The notes beneath the pieces were generated by a model. The model saw nothing but the letters and a program-made list of their open reading frames with translations, was not told the DNA's origin and searched no databases. This document shows positions 1 through 8,617 of a DNA stretch of 64,000 nucleotides, in pieces. A program made the translations under genes and the position numbers. The stretch is from Elusimicrobiales bacterium (GTDB taxonomy: Bacteria; Elusimicrobiota; Elusimicrobia; Elusimicrobiales; UBA9959). The stretch is taken from assembly GCA_028713125.1 (NCBI GenBank), contig JAQTOU010000006.1:124001-188000 (forward strand), written 5' to 3'. Every line of letters starts with the position of its first letter. Within the stretch, counting starts at the first letter, position 1.

Positions 1-64
1 GAAGGATTATACTATCCCCGGCCTTGTGGAAGCGGCTCAGGGATATTTCAGGAAAAACCGCTAA
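1..64 (+). CDS. hemD: Uroporphyrinogen-III synthase, C-terminal end (partial)
   Basis: Only the last 20 codons are in the window, read in the frame that ends with TAA at 62-64. The peptide contains KDYTIPGLVEA, which resembles the C-terminal end of HemD-type uroporphyrinogen-III synthases, including HemD domains fused to the uroporphyrinogen methyltransferase CobA. The enzyme closes hydroxymethylbilane to uroporphyrinogen III. It sits 30 bases before hemB, as expected for a haem or siroheme operon. Whether the missing N-terminal part carries a CobA domain, which the siroheme route would need, cannot be seen. Confidence 0.65.
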   Translation, partial: KDYTIPGLVEAAQGYFRKNR

Positions 65-94
65 AGCCGCCAGCGTATTTCAAGGAGATACCGC

Positions 95-1084
95 ATGATT
101 TCCGACTCAGCCCGGCCCCGCAGACTCAGGAACCTTAAATGGGCCCGCGACATGTTCAGGGAAACCCGCGTAGTCACGGATAATTTCGTTTACCCGCTGT
201 TCGTCGTTCCGGGGAAAAAATATAAGAAAGAAATTTCTTCCATGCCCGGCTGCTTCCACCTCTCCGTGGACGAAGCTGCCGTCGAAGCCGCGAAGTGCCG
301 CGACCTCGGCATAAGCTCTCTTATTCTTTTCGGGCTGCCCTCAAAGAAAGACCCGCTCGGGAAAGAAGCCTATGATCCAAAGGGCCCCGTGCCCGAAGCA
401 GTCAGGCTGATAAAAAAGTCGGTTCCGGACCTGGCGGTGATGACCGACGTCTGTCTTTGCGAATATACCAGCCACGGACACTGCGGCGTTATCAGGAAAA
501 CCCGCGCTGGCGAAATGCTTGTGGACAATGACTGCACGCTCGAGCTCCTGGTGAAAGAGGCGCTGGTGCACGCGGAAGCCGGCGCCGACCTGGTCGCGCC
601 CTCCGATATGATGGATAACCGCGTGGGGGCGATAAGGAAAGCCCTCGACGGCAAAGGCTTCCAGGACGTAGGCATACTTTCCTACGCCGCGAAGTATTCT
701 TCCGCTTTTTACGGGCCTTTCCGCGAAGCCGCCCAGTCCGCCCCGCAGTTCGGGGACAGGAAAACTTACCAGATGGACCCGGCTAATTATCTCGAGGCCC
801 TGCGCGAAGTGGAGCTTGACGTAATGCAGGGCGCCGATATCGTAATGGTGAAGCCCGCGCTCGCCTACCTCGACATACTGCGCGCGATAAAAGAAAAATT
901 CCAGTTCCCGACGGCCGCCTACAATGTGAGCGGCGAGTATTCGATGGTGAAGGTCGCGGCGCAGAAAGGCCTTATAAACGAGAAAGCGATGGTCCTCGAG
1001 ATACTTACCTCTATAAAGAGGGCCGGCGCCGACATGATAATCACTTACCACGCCAAGGAAGCGGCAAAATGGTTAAAAGAATAG
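95..1084 (+). CDS. hemB: Delta-aminolevulinic acid dehydratase (porphobilinogen synthase)
   Basis: Condenses two 5-aminolevulinate molecules to porphobilinogen in the cytoplasm. The 329-residue length is normal for HemB. Both Schiff-base lysines are visible: K200 in the ILSYAAKYSSAFYGPF segment and K253 in the IVMVKPALAYLD segment. The cysteine cluster DVCLCEYTSHGHCG (C120, C122, C130) marks a zinc-type enzyme. An AAGGAG ribosome binding site at 80-85 supports this start. The 3' end overlaps ahbA by 16 bases, so the two are probably translationally coupled within the haem operon. Confidence 0.97.
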   Translation: MISDSARPRRLRNLKWARDMFRETRVVTDNFVYPLFVVPGKKYKKEISSMPGCFHLSVDEAAVEAAKCRDLGISSLILFGLPSKKDPLGKEAYDPKGPVPEAVRLIKKSVPDLAVMTDVCLCEYTSHGHCGVIRKTRAGEMLVDNDCTLELLVKEALVHAEAGADLVAPSDMMDNRVGAIRKALDGKGFQDVGILSYAAKYSSAFYGPFREAAQSAPQFGDRKTYQMDPANYLEALREVELDVMQGADIVMVKPALAYLDILRAIKEKFQFPTAAYNVSGEYSMVKVAAQKGLINEKAMVLEILTSIKRAGADMIITYHAKEAAKWLKE

Positions 1085-1521
1085 ATAAACTGGTCCTGGA
1101 CGCGGCGCAGAATGATATCCCGTGCACCGCCCGCCCCTTCGCCGATCTTGGCGCAAGCTTAGGCGTCTCCGAGGCGGAGGTCCTTAAGGTCCTGAAGGCC
1201 TACAAGAAAAAAGGGCTGGTCCGCAGGATAGGCGGGAGCTTCGAGACCCGCAAACTCGGCTTTTCCTCCACTCTCGCCGGCGCGCGCGTAAAGCCCGCGC
1301 GTTTAGCCGCCGTAGCGAAAGAGATCTCTAAATTCCCGGGCGTCACCCACTGCTATGAAAGAGAGGGGGAGATGAACCTCTGGTTCACCGTCGGCGTGCG
1401 CGGCACCATGGCCGGCGTCGATAAGAAGATCGCCTCGTTCAGGCGCCTGCCCGGCGTGGAAAAGTGCTTTTCCTTCCCGGTGAAGAAAATGTTCAAGATA
1501 AAGACGATGTTCCCGCTATGA
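1069..1521 (+). CDS. ahbA: Siroheme decarboxylase, AhbA-type subunit (Lrp/AsnC fold)
   Basis: The 150-residue protein has an N-terminal winged-helix segment (about residues 1-60) and a C-terminal AsnC-like ligand domain. It contains the GVTHCYEREGEMNLWF region typical of siroheme decarboxylase subunits, not of true Lrp regulators. AhbA and AhbB together decarboxylate siroheme to 12,18-didecarboxysiroheme, the first committed step of the alternative haem pathway of sulfate reducers and archaea. Overlap with hemB upstream and an ATGA overlap with ahbB downstream support the assignment. Which gene is A and which is B is inferred: the shorter RYNLWF-like motif here versus PGWPYNLYTM in the next gene. 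Confidence 0.85.
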   Translation: MVKRIDKLVLDAAQNDIPCTARPFADLGASLGVSEAEVLKVLKAYKKKGLVRRIGGSFETRKLGFSSTLAGARVKPARLAAVAKEISKFPGVTHCYEREGEMNLWFTVGVRGTMAGVDKKIASFRRLPGVEKCFSFPVKKMFKIKTMFPL

Positions 1522-1976
1522 AAATAAACCCGGCCATCGTCCGCGCTCTCCAGGGGGATATCCCGCTCGAGCCCGCACCTTTCAAGAAGATCGCCGCGGA
1601 GCTCGGCCTGACGGAAGAGAAACTCCTCGCGGCCCTCAGCGAACTTAAGAGCAGCGGCGCCCTGCGCAGCATACGGGCCATTGTAAGGCATCATAAAGCC
1701 GGCTACTCGTACAATGCGATGGTGGCCTGGAAAATACCCGCCGGCCGCGCGGTGTCCTTCGGGAAAACAGCCGCCGCTTCCCCGGCCATCAGCCACTGCT
1801 ACGAGCGCCTTGTCCGCCCGGGCTGGCCCTATAACCTTTACACCATGGTCCATGGCCGCAGCCGCGCCGAAGTTCTGAAAGTCGTGGAAGGACTTGTTGA
1901 AAAAACAGGGATGAAAGACTACAGGGTCCTTGAAAGCCTCAGGGAATTCAAGAAGACCAGCATGGTGTATTTTTAG
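1518..1976 (+). CDS. ahbB: Siroheme decarboxylase, AhbB-type subunit (Lrp/AsnC fold)
   Basis: Second subunit of the siroheme decarboxylase, 152 residues. The start is the ATG at 1518, which overlaps the ahbA stop codon as ATGA; an upstream in-frame GTG at 1464 would intrude deep into ahbA. A winged-helix part is followed by an AsnC-like domain with ISHCYERLVRPGWPYNLYTM, the conserved AhbB region around the siroheme site. It is a diverged paralogue of the preceding gene. Both subunits occur side by side with ahbC and ahbD further down, so the complete siroheme-to-haem route is encoded here. Confidence 0.86.
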   Translation: MKINPAIVRALQGDIPLEPAPFKKIAAELGLTEEKLLAALSELKSSGALRSIRAIVRHHKAGYSYNAMVAWKIPAGRAVSFGKTAAASPAISHCYERLVRPGWPYNLYTMVHGRSRAEVLKVVEGLVEKTGMKDYRVLESLREFKKTSMVYF

Positions 1977-1996
1977 GAAGCAGAAAAGAGGTTAAG

Positions 1997-3313
1997 ATGC
2001 CGCATATAAATTTCCCTTTCCTAGGCAATTCGCTTGTAATGGCCCTCGTTATCGTGGTCCACGTCTTTTTCGCCTTCGTCGCTGTTGGCGGGACCTGCCT
2101 GGCTTTCGTCAGCGAGTGGATCGGCTATAAGAAGAACAGCGCTTTCCATGACCGCTTCGCCAGGGGCTATATCAAGTTCCTTTCCGACATGATGAAGCTC
2201 AACGGCGTCCTGGGCGTCACTTTCGTGGTCCTCCTGATAGGTCTTTTTCCCGAGTTCGCGACCCGGCTTTATAATATTTTCTTCTGGCCGCTGGTTCTTG
2301 AGGCCGCGATCTTCATGGTAATGATGGCTTCCACCGCCGCTTACGGCAATACCTGGGAAACCATGTCGAATAAGGGCGGGCATATCCTCATAGGCGCTGT
2401 CGCGGCCGCCTCAGGCGTAAGCGCCGGGCTGGTCATAAACGCCGCCTGGTCCTTCATGCTGACTCCGGGAACCTATTTCCAGGACCCGCGCCTTATGAAC
2501 GCGGTCTTTAATCCCAGCTTCCTCGCGTCCAGCACCCACGTGATCCTGCCGTGCATAATCAACTCCGCTATGTTCGGCTATATTTACGCTTTCTCCAAAC
2601 AGCGCAAGGCCGCCGCCGCCGACGCGGCTTACTATTCCTGGATGCTCGATTATTGCGGGACGATCTTCGCCTTCGGCATACTGCTGCAGCCCTTGAGCGG
2701 ACTCTCCTACCTGTTCACGCTGAAAGCCGTAAATGTCCTGATCTTTGACACTATCGTAAAAGGCGTGATAGCCAAGTTTTTCTGGACTATGGCCAGCCTT
2801 GCGACCGTGGCTGTCTCCTGCTCGGCTGTTTACCTGCTTTCTAATAAGAAAAAGAGGACGGTCCTGCTGGTCGGCGGGATCGCCGTACTTACCGCTTTTT
2901 CCTTCGGAGCTTACACCCGCGAGCGGGCCAGGAAACCGTTCGTGATCTACGGGAACATGTATATGACCGGGGCTTTGGTCGCCGCGCCTAAACCCGCGGT
3001 TGAGACCCCTCCGGCGCCGGCAGCCGCGCCCGCAAAAACCGCGCCGGCGAAATCTGCGGCTAAAACGGCCGCCTTAACCCCCGCGGCGGCCAGGCATATC
3101 ACGGAAGAGGCGCTGGAAGCGCATGGGTGCCTCGCCTGCCACAGCTATTACGGCGACGGCGGAACATTCGGGCCAGCGCTGGACGTGCATCTGCCTCACC
3201 ACACGAAAGACGACCTGAAAAGATTGCTGAGGAAACCGGCCGAGACCATGCCTCCTTTCGACGGTACCGACGCCGAGCTGGACGAGTTCGTGAACCGGCT
3301 CAAGCCGGAGTAA
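1997..3313 (+). CDS. CydA-like membrane cytochrome fused to a C-terminal cytochrome c domain
   Basis: The first 325 residues resemble subunit I of cytochrome bd oxidase. H22 in the first membrane helix, a glutamate-bearing helix around residues 98-121, and H181 in a SSTHVILP segment match the positions of the bd haem ligands. ERARKPFVIYG (about 308-318) recalls the conserved ExxRQPW-type segment. An Ala/Pro-rich linker (about 330-365) leads to a monohaem cytochrome c domain with CLACH at 377-381 and a possible distal Met near 415. No CydB follows. It is therefore unlikely to be a standard quinol oxidase and could oxidise a cytochrome or quinol in step with haem synthesis. It sits between ahbB and hemL with short spacers on both sides. 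Confidence 0.75.
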   Translation: MPHINFPFLGNSLVMALVIVVHVFFAFVAVGGTCLAFVSEWIGYKKNSAFHDRFARGYIKFLSDMMKLNGVLGVTFVVLLIGLFPEFATRLYNIFFWPLVLEAAIFMVMMASTAAYGNTWETMSNKGGHILIGAVAAASGVSAGLVINAAWSFMLTPGTYFQDPRLMNAVFNPSFLASSTHVILPCIINSAMFGYIYAFSKQRKAAAADAAYYSWMLDYCGTIFAFGILLQPLSGLSYLFTLKAVNVLIFDTIVKGVIAKFFWTMASLATVAVSCSAVYLLSNKKKRTVLLVGGIAVLTAFSFGAYTRERARKPFVIYGNMYMTGALVAAPKPAVETPPAPAAAPAKTAPAKSAAKTAALTPAAARHITEEALEAHGCLACHSYYGDGGTFGPALDVHLPHHTKDDLKRLLRKPAETMPPFDGTDAELDEFVNRLKPE

Positions 3314-3334
3314 AAAACTTCTTACAGGAAAAAC

Positions 3335-4618
3335 ATGAAACTTAAAACCGCTAAATCCAAGAAACTCTGGAATTATTCCCTTAAGCACCTGGCCGGCGGG
3401 GTGAACAGCCCCGTGAGGGCCTTTAACGCCGTGGGCGGCTCTCCTCTTTTTATCAAGTCGGCCAAAGGCCCGCGCCTTAACGATGTTGACGGGAACTCCT
3501 ATATTGATTATGTCACCTCTTGGGGGGTCATGATACTCGGGCACGCCGATAAGGACATCCAGTCCGCGCTTTCCGCCGCCGTTACCAAAGGAACTTCCTA
3601 CGGAGCGCCTACCGAAGCCGAAGCCGTGCTGGCCGAGATGATAAAAAAAGCGCTGCCCTCTATCGAAAAACTGCGGTTCGTCTCTTCCGGAACCGAAGCC
3701 GTGATGAGCGCTATCAGGCTAGCCCGCGGCTATACCGGCAGGGAAAAGATAGTCAAATTTACCGGCTGCTACCATGGCCATGCCGATTCGCTCCTGGTAA
3801 AAGCCGGCTCAGGCGCCGCTACTTTCGGAGCGCCCTCCAGCCCCGGCGTGCCGGCCGCTTTCGCCCGCAATACCGTTTCGCTCGAATATAACGATATCGA
3901 AGGTTTCCGGGCCTATATGAAGCGCAGCGGCAAGGAAGTCGCCTGCGTGATAGTCGAGCCCATAGCCGCAAATATGGGCCTGGTACTTCCCGAGCCCGGC
4001 TTCCTGAAGGCGCTGCGGAAAACCTGCACCGCGACCGGCTCCCTGCTTATTTTCGACGAAGTCATAACCGGCTTCCGCGTCGGCTTCGGCGGGGCGCAGG
4101 GCCTTTACGGCATAAAGCCCGACCTCACGACTTTGGGCAAAATAATAGGCGGCGGCCTCCCGGTCGGAGCTTACGGCGGCAGCGAAAAAATAATGAAGAA
4201 CCTTTCCCCGGCCGGCAAGGTCTACCAGGCGGGCACGCTTTCAGGCAACCCGCTGGCCATGGCCGCTGGCTGCGCCGCTATCAAAAAGCTTTCAAAACCG
4301 GGAGTCTATAAGAAGCTGGAAGCCTCCGGCCAGGCTATGGAAAAAGGACTGCGCCTTATTATAAGGAAGGGGAACCTGCCGGTCACTCTTAACCGGGTTG
4401 GCTCGCTGTTCACCCTGTTCTTCAATAAAGGCCCGCTGAAAGACTGGACCGGCGCCGCCGCCTGCGACACGAAGCTTTACGCGAAGTTTTTCTGGGCTAT
4501 GGCGGAAAGGGGAGTTTACCTGCCGCCCAGCCAGTTCGAAACCTGCTTTATTTCCACGGCGCACACTCCCGCGGATATTAAAGCTACGCTGAAAGCCGCT
4601 GAACAGGCGCTGGCCTGA
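3335..4618 (+). CDS. hemL: Glutamate-1-semialdehyde 2,1-aminomutase
   Basis: PLP-dependent enzyme of the C5 pathway that converts glutamate-1-semialdehyde to 5-aminolevulinate. The 427-residue length is typical. The PLP lysine is K269 in TTLGKIIGGGLPVGAYGG; the FVSSGTEAVMSAIRLAR phosphate-binding segment (about 115-131) and the LLIFDEVITGFRVG segment (about 237-250) are also clear. Its partner HemA is encoded 19 kb downstream as a fusion with HemC. Spacing in this haem operon is short on both sides. Confidence 0.97.
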   Translation: MKLKTAKSKKLWNYSLKHLAGGVNSPVRAFNAVGGSPLFIKSAKGPRLNDVDGNSYIDYVTSWGVMILGHADKDIQSALSAAVTKGTSYGAPTEAEAVLAEMIKKALPSIEKLRFVSSGTEAVMSAIRLARGYTGREKIVKFTGCYHGHADSLLVKAGSGAATFGAPSSPGVPAAFARNTVSLEYNDIEGFRAYMKRSGKEVACVIVEPIAANMGLVLPEPGFLKALRKTCTATGSLLIFDEVITGFRVGFGGAQGLYGIKPDLTTLGKIIGGGLPVGAYGGSEKIMKNLSPAGKVYQAGTLSGNPLAMAAGCAAIKKLSKPGVYKKLEASGQAMEKGLRLIIRKGNLPVTLNRVGSLFTLFFNKGPLKDWTGAAACDTKLYAKFFWAMAERGVYLPPSQFETCFISTAHTPADIKATLKAAEQALA

Positions 4619-4640
4619 TCTGCTTCTAAAGGACATGACT

Positions 4641-5750
4641 ATGAAAAGAAATCCGCCAAGGCTTGTTTTCTGGGAAACCACTTCCAGGTGCAATCTGCAA
4701 TGCGTGCATTGCCGCAGGACCAATGTTCCGGAGAGGGGGGACGAGCTTTATGAACTCCCTACAGCGGAATTTAAAAAGATATTAGGTTCCCTTAAAGGCG
4801 AAGGCCGCCCGCCCATGGTGGTTTTCTCGGGCGGCGAGCCGCTGATGCGCAAGGACCTGCCCGAGCTGCTCGCTTTCGCCAAGGAAAAAGGCATCCCTTT
4901 CGCTATCGCCACCAACGGCGCGCTCGTGGACGAAGCGATGACCAAGATGCTTGCTTCCTACGGACCGCACCGGATCTCGGTAAGCATTGACGGCTCCAAG
5001 GCCGCCACGCACGACGATTTCCGCGGCCAGAAAGGCTCTTTCGATAAAGCCGTCAACGCGCTCAAGCTTTTCAGGGCGGCCGGCATCTCCACCCAGATCA
5101 ACTGCTCGGTCAGCACCAAGAACGTCGCCGAGCGCGACGAAGTAGTGGCGCTGGCCCGCGAGCTCGGCGTGGACGCGCTTCATTTCTTCCTGCTGGTCCC
5201 GGTGGGCTGCGGGGCCGAGCTGCCCGACGCGATGCGCCTCGGCGCGGAAAATTACGAGGAATTCCTCAACTGGCTGATGGTACAGCAGGGCGCCGCCGGC
5301 CATCCCGCTCATGGCCACGGCCATGGTCACGGTCATCCCGCCCCCGGGGGGATGGAGATAAGGGCCACCTGCGCGCCGCACCAGACCAGGATAGTGCGCC
5401 AGAAGGTCGCGGCTTCCAGCCCCGAGTTTGCGGGCCGGACGGCGCAGATGCGCGGCTGCCTGGCCGGGAGCGCCATCGCTTTCATTTCCCATAAGGGCGA
5501 AGTTTTCCCCTGCGGCTATCTGCCGGTGCCGGCCGGGGACCTGCGCAAACAGGATTTCTGGGACGTCTGGGAAAACTCCGAAGTCTTCAAGACCATCAGC
5601 GACCCGGACGCCCTCAAAGGGAAATGCGGAGTCTGCGAATACAGGGTCATCTGCGCCGGCTGCCGGGCCAGGGCTTTCGGAACTACCGGCGACTATATGG
5701 GCCAGGAGCCGTACTGCCTCTATGAACCTAAGGCGAAGGCTAAAAAATAA
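4641..5750 (+). CDS. ahbD: Radical SAM haem synthase AhbD (Fe-coproporphyrin III decarboxylase)
   Basis: Radical SAM protein that oxidatively decarboxylates the propionates of Fe-coproporphyrin III to give haem b, the last step of the siroheme route. ETTSRCNLQCVHCRR carries the cluster cysteines C17, C21 and C24. The C-terminal region has SPASM-type cysteines (CGVCEYRVICAGC) for an auxiliary 4Fe-4S cluster. The start at 4641 has AAAGGA seven bases upstream; the earlier in-frame ATG at 4635 would leave almost no spacing. Residues about 221-237 form a histidine-rich insertion, HPAHGHGHGHGHPAPGG, which I do not recall as a family feature. AhbC follows 36 bases later. Confidence 0.88.
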   Translation: MKRNPPRLVFWETTSRCNLQCVHCRRTNVPERGDELYELPTAEFKKILGSLKGEGRPPMVVFSGGEPLMRKDLPELLAFAKEKGIPFAIATNGALVDEAMTKMLASYGPHRISVSIDGSKAATHDDFRGQKGSFDKAVNALKLFRAAGISTQINCSVSTKNVAERDEVVALARELGVDALHFFLLVPVGCGAELPDAMRLGAENYEEFLNWLMVQQGAAGHPAHGHGHGHGHPAPGGMEIRATCAPHQTRIVRQKVAASSPEFAGRTAQMRGCLAGSAIAFISHKGEVFPCGYLPVPAGDLRKQDFWDVWENSEVFKTISDPDALKGKCGVCEYRVICAGCRARAFGTTGDYMGQEPYCLYEPKAKAKK

Positions 5751-5786
5751 AAGACTACAGCGTTTTACAAATAGGAAAATAAATAT

Positions 5787-6956
5787 ATGCTCGATATAAC
5801 AAAAATGTGGTGCAGCATCGATACGCCCTCAGTGAAATTGCGCTACGGCGGCAGTAAAGAGGGCGCCGGCGCGCGCCGGCCCATAGTGGTCTGGAGCAGC
5901 ACCAAGCGCTGCAACCTTAAATGCGTGCACTGCTACGCCAATTCCACCGGCGAACTGGACACCGACGAACTTACCACCGCGGAAGCAAAAGTCATGATAG
6001 ACGACGTCGGTCAAATGGGCGTCTCGGCGCTGCTTTTCTCGGGCGGAGAGCCGCTTACGCGCCCGGATTTCTTCGAGCTCGCGACTTACGCCACTTCCAA
6101 AGGCATAAGGGTAACTATCTCCACTAACGGTACCCTGATAAATATGGATATGGCCAAGAAGATAAAATCTCTGGGCATCACCTATGTCGGCATCTCTTTC
6201 GACGGTATCGGCCCGATAAACGACAAGTTCCGCGGCGTGGACGGGGCTTTCGAGGGCGCGCTTAAAGGCCTGCGCAACCTTAAAGAGGTCGGCCAGAAGA
6301 CCGGCCTGCGCTTCACCCTTACGAAACACAATACCGAGAACCTGGACGAGATCTTCAATTTTATAGAAAAGGAAGAGATCCCCAGGGCTTGTTTCTACCA
6401 TTTGGTCTATTCCGGTCGCGGCGGAGAAATAAGCGGCGACGATCTTACCCACGCCGAGTCCCGCAAAGCCATGGATACTATCATCCGCCGCGCGGAGATC
6501 CTGGCGAAAAAGCCCAAGCCCACCGAGATCCTCACCGTGGACAATCCCTGCGACGCCGTCTATCTTTATCTTAAGCTGCTTAAGAAAGACCCGAAGCGCG
6601 CCGCGGCCGTGCTCGAGATCCTGAAGTGGAACGGCGGCGGGGCCAATGGCTCCGGAGTTACGCTTTCAAACATTGACTGGAAGGGGAATATACACCCGGA
6701 CCAGTTCTGGCAGGACCTGACCATCGCCAATATCCGCCAGACGCCCTTCAGCAAAGTCTGGGGGGAGGGGAAGCACCCCGTGCTGGCCGGCCTCAGGAAC
6801 CGCCTTCCTTTATTAAAGGGCCGCTGCGGGACCTGCGCCTGGAAAGACGTCTGCGGCGGCGGTTTCCGCGTGCGCGCGCTCAGGGCGACCGGAGACATGT
6901 GGCAGGCAGACCCGGCCTGCTACCTTACCGATGAGGAAATTTCTGCGAAGCCGTAG
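5787..6956 (+). CDS. ahbC: Radical SAM 12,18-didecarboxysiroheme deacetylase AhbC
   Basis: Removes the two acetate side chains of 12,18-didecarboxysiroheme to give Fe-coproporphyrin III. The N-terminal region (LDITKMWC, then ARRPIVVWSSTKRCNLKCVHCY) is characteristic of AhbC, with cluster cysteines C42, C46 and C49. The C-terminal cysteines (GRCGTCAWKDVCGGG and a later Cys in DPAC) fit a SPASM-type auxiliary cluster. The length of 389 residues is normal. It completes the ahbABCD set and is the last biosynthetic gene before the two Fnr-type regulators. Confidence 0.9.
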   Translation: MLDITKMWCSIDTPSVKLRYGGSKEGAGARRPIVVWSSTKRCNLKCVHCYANSTGELDTDELTTAEAKVMIDDVGQMGVSALLFSGGEPLTRPDFFELATYATSKGIRVTISTNGTLINMDMAKKIKSLGITYVGISFDGIGPINDKFRGVDGAFEGALKGLRNLKEVGQKTGLRFTLTKHNTENLDEIFNFIEKEEIPRACFYHLVYSGRGGEISGDDLTHAESRKAMDTIIRRAEILAKKPKPTEILTVDNPCDAVYLYLKLLKKDPKRAAAVLEILKWNGGGANGSGVTLSNIDWKGNIHPDQFWQDLTIANIRQTPFSKVWGEGKHPVLAGLRNRLPLLKGRCGTCAWKDVCGGGFRVRALRATGDMWQADPACYLTDEEISAKP

Positions 6957-6980
6957 GTAACACACAACAGGAGAATTCTT

Positions 6981-7694
6981 ATGAAAATCATGACCCCGAA
7001 ATGCAAATGCGAGACTTTTGACTCGGCGAAGTGCAAGTGCCCGATGCTGAAAATGCCCGTTTTCGCCGGCGTGCCGGACTCGGTGTGGGAAGGCTTCTGT
7101 AAAAAACGCATCACCAATGATTACAAGAAAGGAAATATCATATTTTACGAAGGCAATAAGCCCTTCGGCGTGTATTTCCTCTGCAGCGGCCGGGTCAAGA
7201 TAATCCGGACGGACGCCGGCCTCCACTCAAGCATCCCGCGCGTAGTAGAGGCGCCCAATCTCCTCGGGGACCGCTCTTTCCTGGCCGGGGAAGCCTATCT
7301 CGGCACCGGCGAGGCGCTGGAAGACTGCCGGATCTGCTTTATAGACGGGGCTTATTTCGAGAAGCTTTTCCTCGAGATCCCGCAGGTGTGCCGCTCCCTC
7401 GTGAAGCGCCTTGCCCAGGAGCTGGGCCGCGCCGAGGAGCAACTGCTCGATTTCGGCTTCAAGACCGTAAGGGGCCGCTTGGCGAAGTATATCCACGAAA
7501 AGACCGTCTCCAAGGGTTCCAACAATATCCAGTTCCCTGAGAGCAGGGGGGACCTGGCGAAGATACTCGGAACTTCTCCCGAAGTTCTCTGCCGCCTCCT
7601 GGCCGAGTTCCGCAAGAAAGGCTGGATAGCCGTCACGGGGCGGGACGTCACTGTTAAGGACAAACCCCGCCTAGAGCAGGTTTCCCGCCGCTAG
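6981..7694 (+). CDS. Crp/Fnr-family transcription regulator with N-terminal cysteine cluster, copy 1
   Basis: A 237-residue regulator with a cyclic-nucleotide-binding-like beta-roll (about 25-150) and a C-terminal winged helix (GDLAKILGTSPEVLCRLLAEF as recognition region). The N-terminus has four cysteines in two CxC pairs (C8, C10, C18, C20), and a further CRIC pair lies in the effector domain. This recalls the Cys ligands of the FNR 4Fe-4S cluster, although spacing differs from E. coli FNR, so oxygen or redox sensing is inferred. It is a close paralogue of the next gene. Its position between haem and multihaem cytochrome genes suggests it controls both. Confidence 0.9.
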   Translation: MKIMTPKCKCETFDSAKCKCPMLKMPVFAGVPDSVWEGFCKKRITNDYKKGNIIFYEGNKPFGVYFLCSGRVKIIRTDAGLHSSIPRVVEAPNLLGDRSFLAGEAYLGTGEALEDCRICFIDGAYFEKLFLEIPQVCRSLVKRLAQELGRAEEQLLDFGFKTVRGRLAKYIHEKTVSKGSNNIQFPESRGDLAKILGTSPEVLCRLLAEFRKKGWIAVTGRDVTVKDKPRLEQVSRR

Positions 7695-7747
7695 GTACAG
7701 GCTTTAATCGCCTCTCCTGGCCTGTTCGCTCCTCAGCGGGCAGGATT

Positions 7748-7795
7748 ATTGATATCCCGCAATCTCCCAGTTGCGGGATATCAATCTTTATTTTG
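7748..7795 (+). terminator. Intrinsic terminator between the two regulators
   Basis: A perfect 15-base inverted repeat (arms 7748-7762 and 7771-7785, loop of eight) is followed by a T-rich tail CTTTATTTTGC. It should end the haem operon transcript after regulator 1. The arms contain TTGAT and ATCAA, but their spacing is far too wide for an FNR half-site pair. Confidence 0.75.
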
Positions 7796-7886
7796 CTATT
7801 CTGCATATCAATTCCCCCATCATTGTATTAACATAATGTCATGGTTCCGCTTTAAGCGCAAAGCAAAGCGGTTTTTCGGAGATATT

Positions 7887-8600
7887 ATGAAAGCTATAGT
7901 AGGAAAATGCAACTGCGGTTCTTTGGAATCGCTTAAGAGTAAATGCCCTATTATTAATATGCCTTTCTTTGCCGGGGTTCCAGAGACGGTGTGGGAGGGA
8001 TTCCGCGAAAAACGCATAGCTAATAATTACCATAAAGGAAATGTCATTTTTTACGAAGGCAACCGCCCCTTCGGCGTTTATTTCCTCTGCGCCGGCCGGG
8101 TAAAGATAATAAGGACGGACACCGGCCTTCATTCCAGCATCCCGCGCGTGGTGGAAGCTCCGGATCTGCTGGGGGACCGCGCTTTCCTGGCCGGAGAAGC
8201 CTACCTGGGCACCGGTGAGGCGCTGGAAGACTGTCGTATCTGCTTCCTTGAAGGGACTTATTTTGAGAAATATTTTCTCGAATCTCCGGAGGTAAGCCGC
8301 GCCCTTGTCCGCCGCCTTGCAGCGAAATTGGGCCAGGCCGAGGAACATCTATTGGATTTCGGCTTTAAAACTGTAAGGGGGCGCCTTGCCAAATATATAG
8401 TGGAGAAAACCTCCGACAAGGGTTCCTCTGTCGTAGAATTCCCCGAGAGCAGGGGGGACCTGGCTAAAATACTTGGAACTTCCCCCGAGGTCCTGTGCCG
8501 GCTGCTGTCGGAATTCCGCAAGAAAGGCTGGATATCGGTCTCCGGACCGGATGTTACTGTTAAAGATAAGGCCAGGCTGGAGCAAGTTTCCCGCCGATAA
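7887..8600 (+). CDS. Crp/Fnr-family transcription regulator with N-terminal cysteine cluster, copy 2
   Basis: Second Fnr-type regulator. The start at 7887 has GGAGA upstream and gives 237 residues, the same length as copy 1; a longer reading from 7749 would run through the terminator hairpin. Domain order is as in copy 1: N-terminal Cys cluster (CNCGSLESLKSKC), sensory beta-roll and winged helix (GDLAKILGTSPEVLCRLLSEF). The DNA-recognition helices of the two paralogues are almost identical, so they probably bind the same sites. Divergence is mostly in the N-terminus and effector domain, which suggests different signals feeding one regulon. Confidence 0.9.
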   Translation: MKAIVGKCNCGSLESLKSKCPIINMPFFAGVPETVWEGFREKRIANNYHKGNVIFYEGNRPFGVYFLCAGRVKIIRTDTGLHSSIPRVVEAPDLLGDRAFLAGEAYLGTGEALEDCRICFLEGTYFEKYFLESPEVSRALVRRLAAKLGQAEEHLLDFGFKTVRGRLAKYIVEKTSDKGSSVVEFPESRGDLAKILGTSPEVLCRLLSEFRKKGWISVSGPDVTVKDKARLEQVSRR

Positions 8601-8617
8601 CCGCTAGGGCGGAAAGC

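Noticed and set aside
7748..7785. FNR box formed by TTGAT and ATCAA in the palindrome between the regulators
   Set aside because: The half-sites are about 26 bases apart instead of four; the structure with its T-rich tail is better explained as a terminator.
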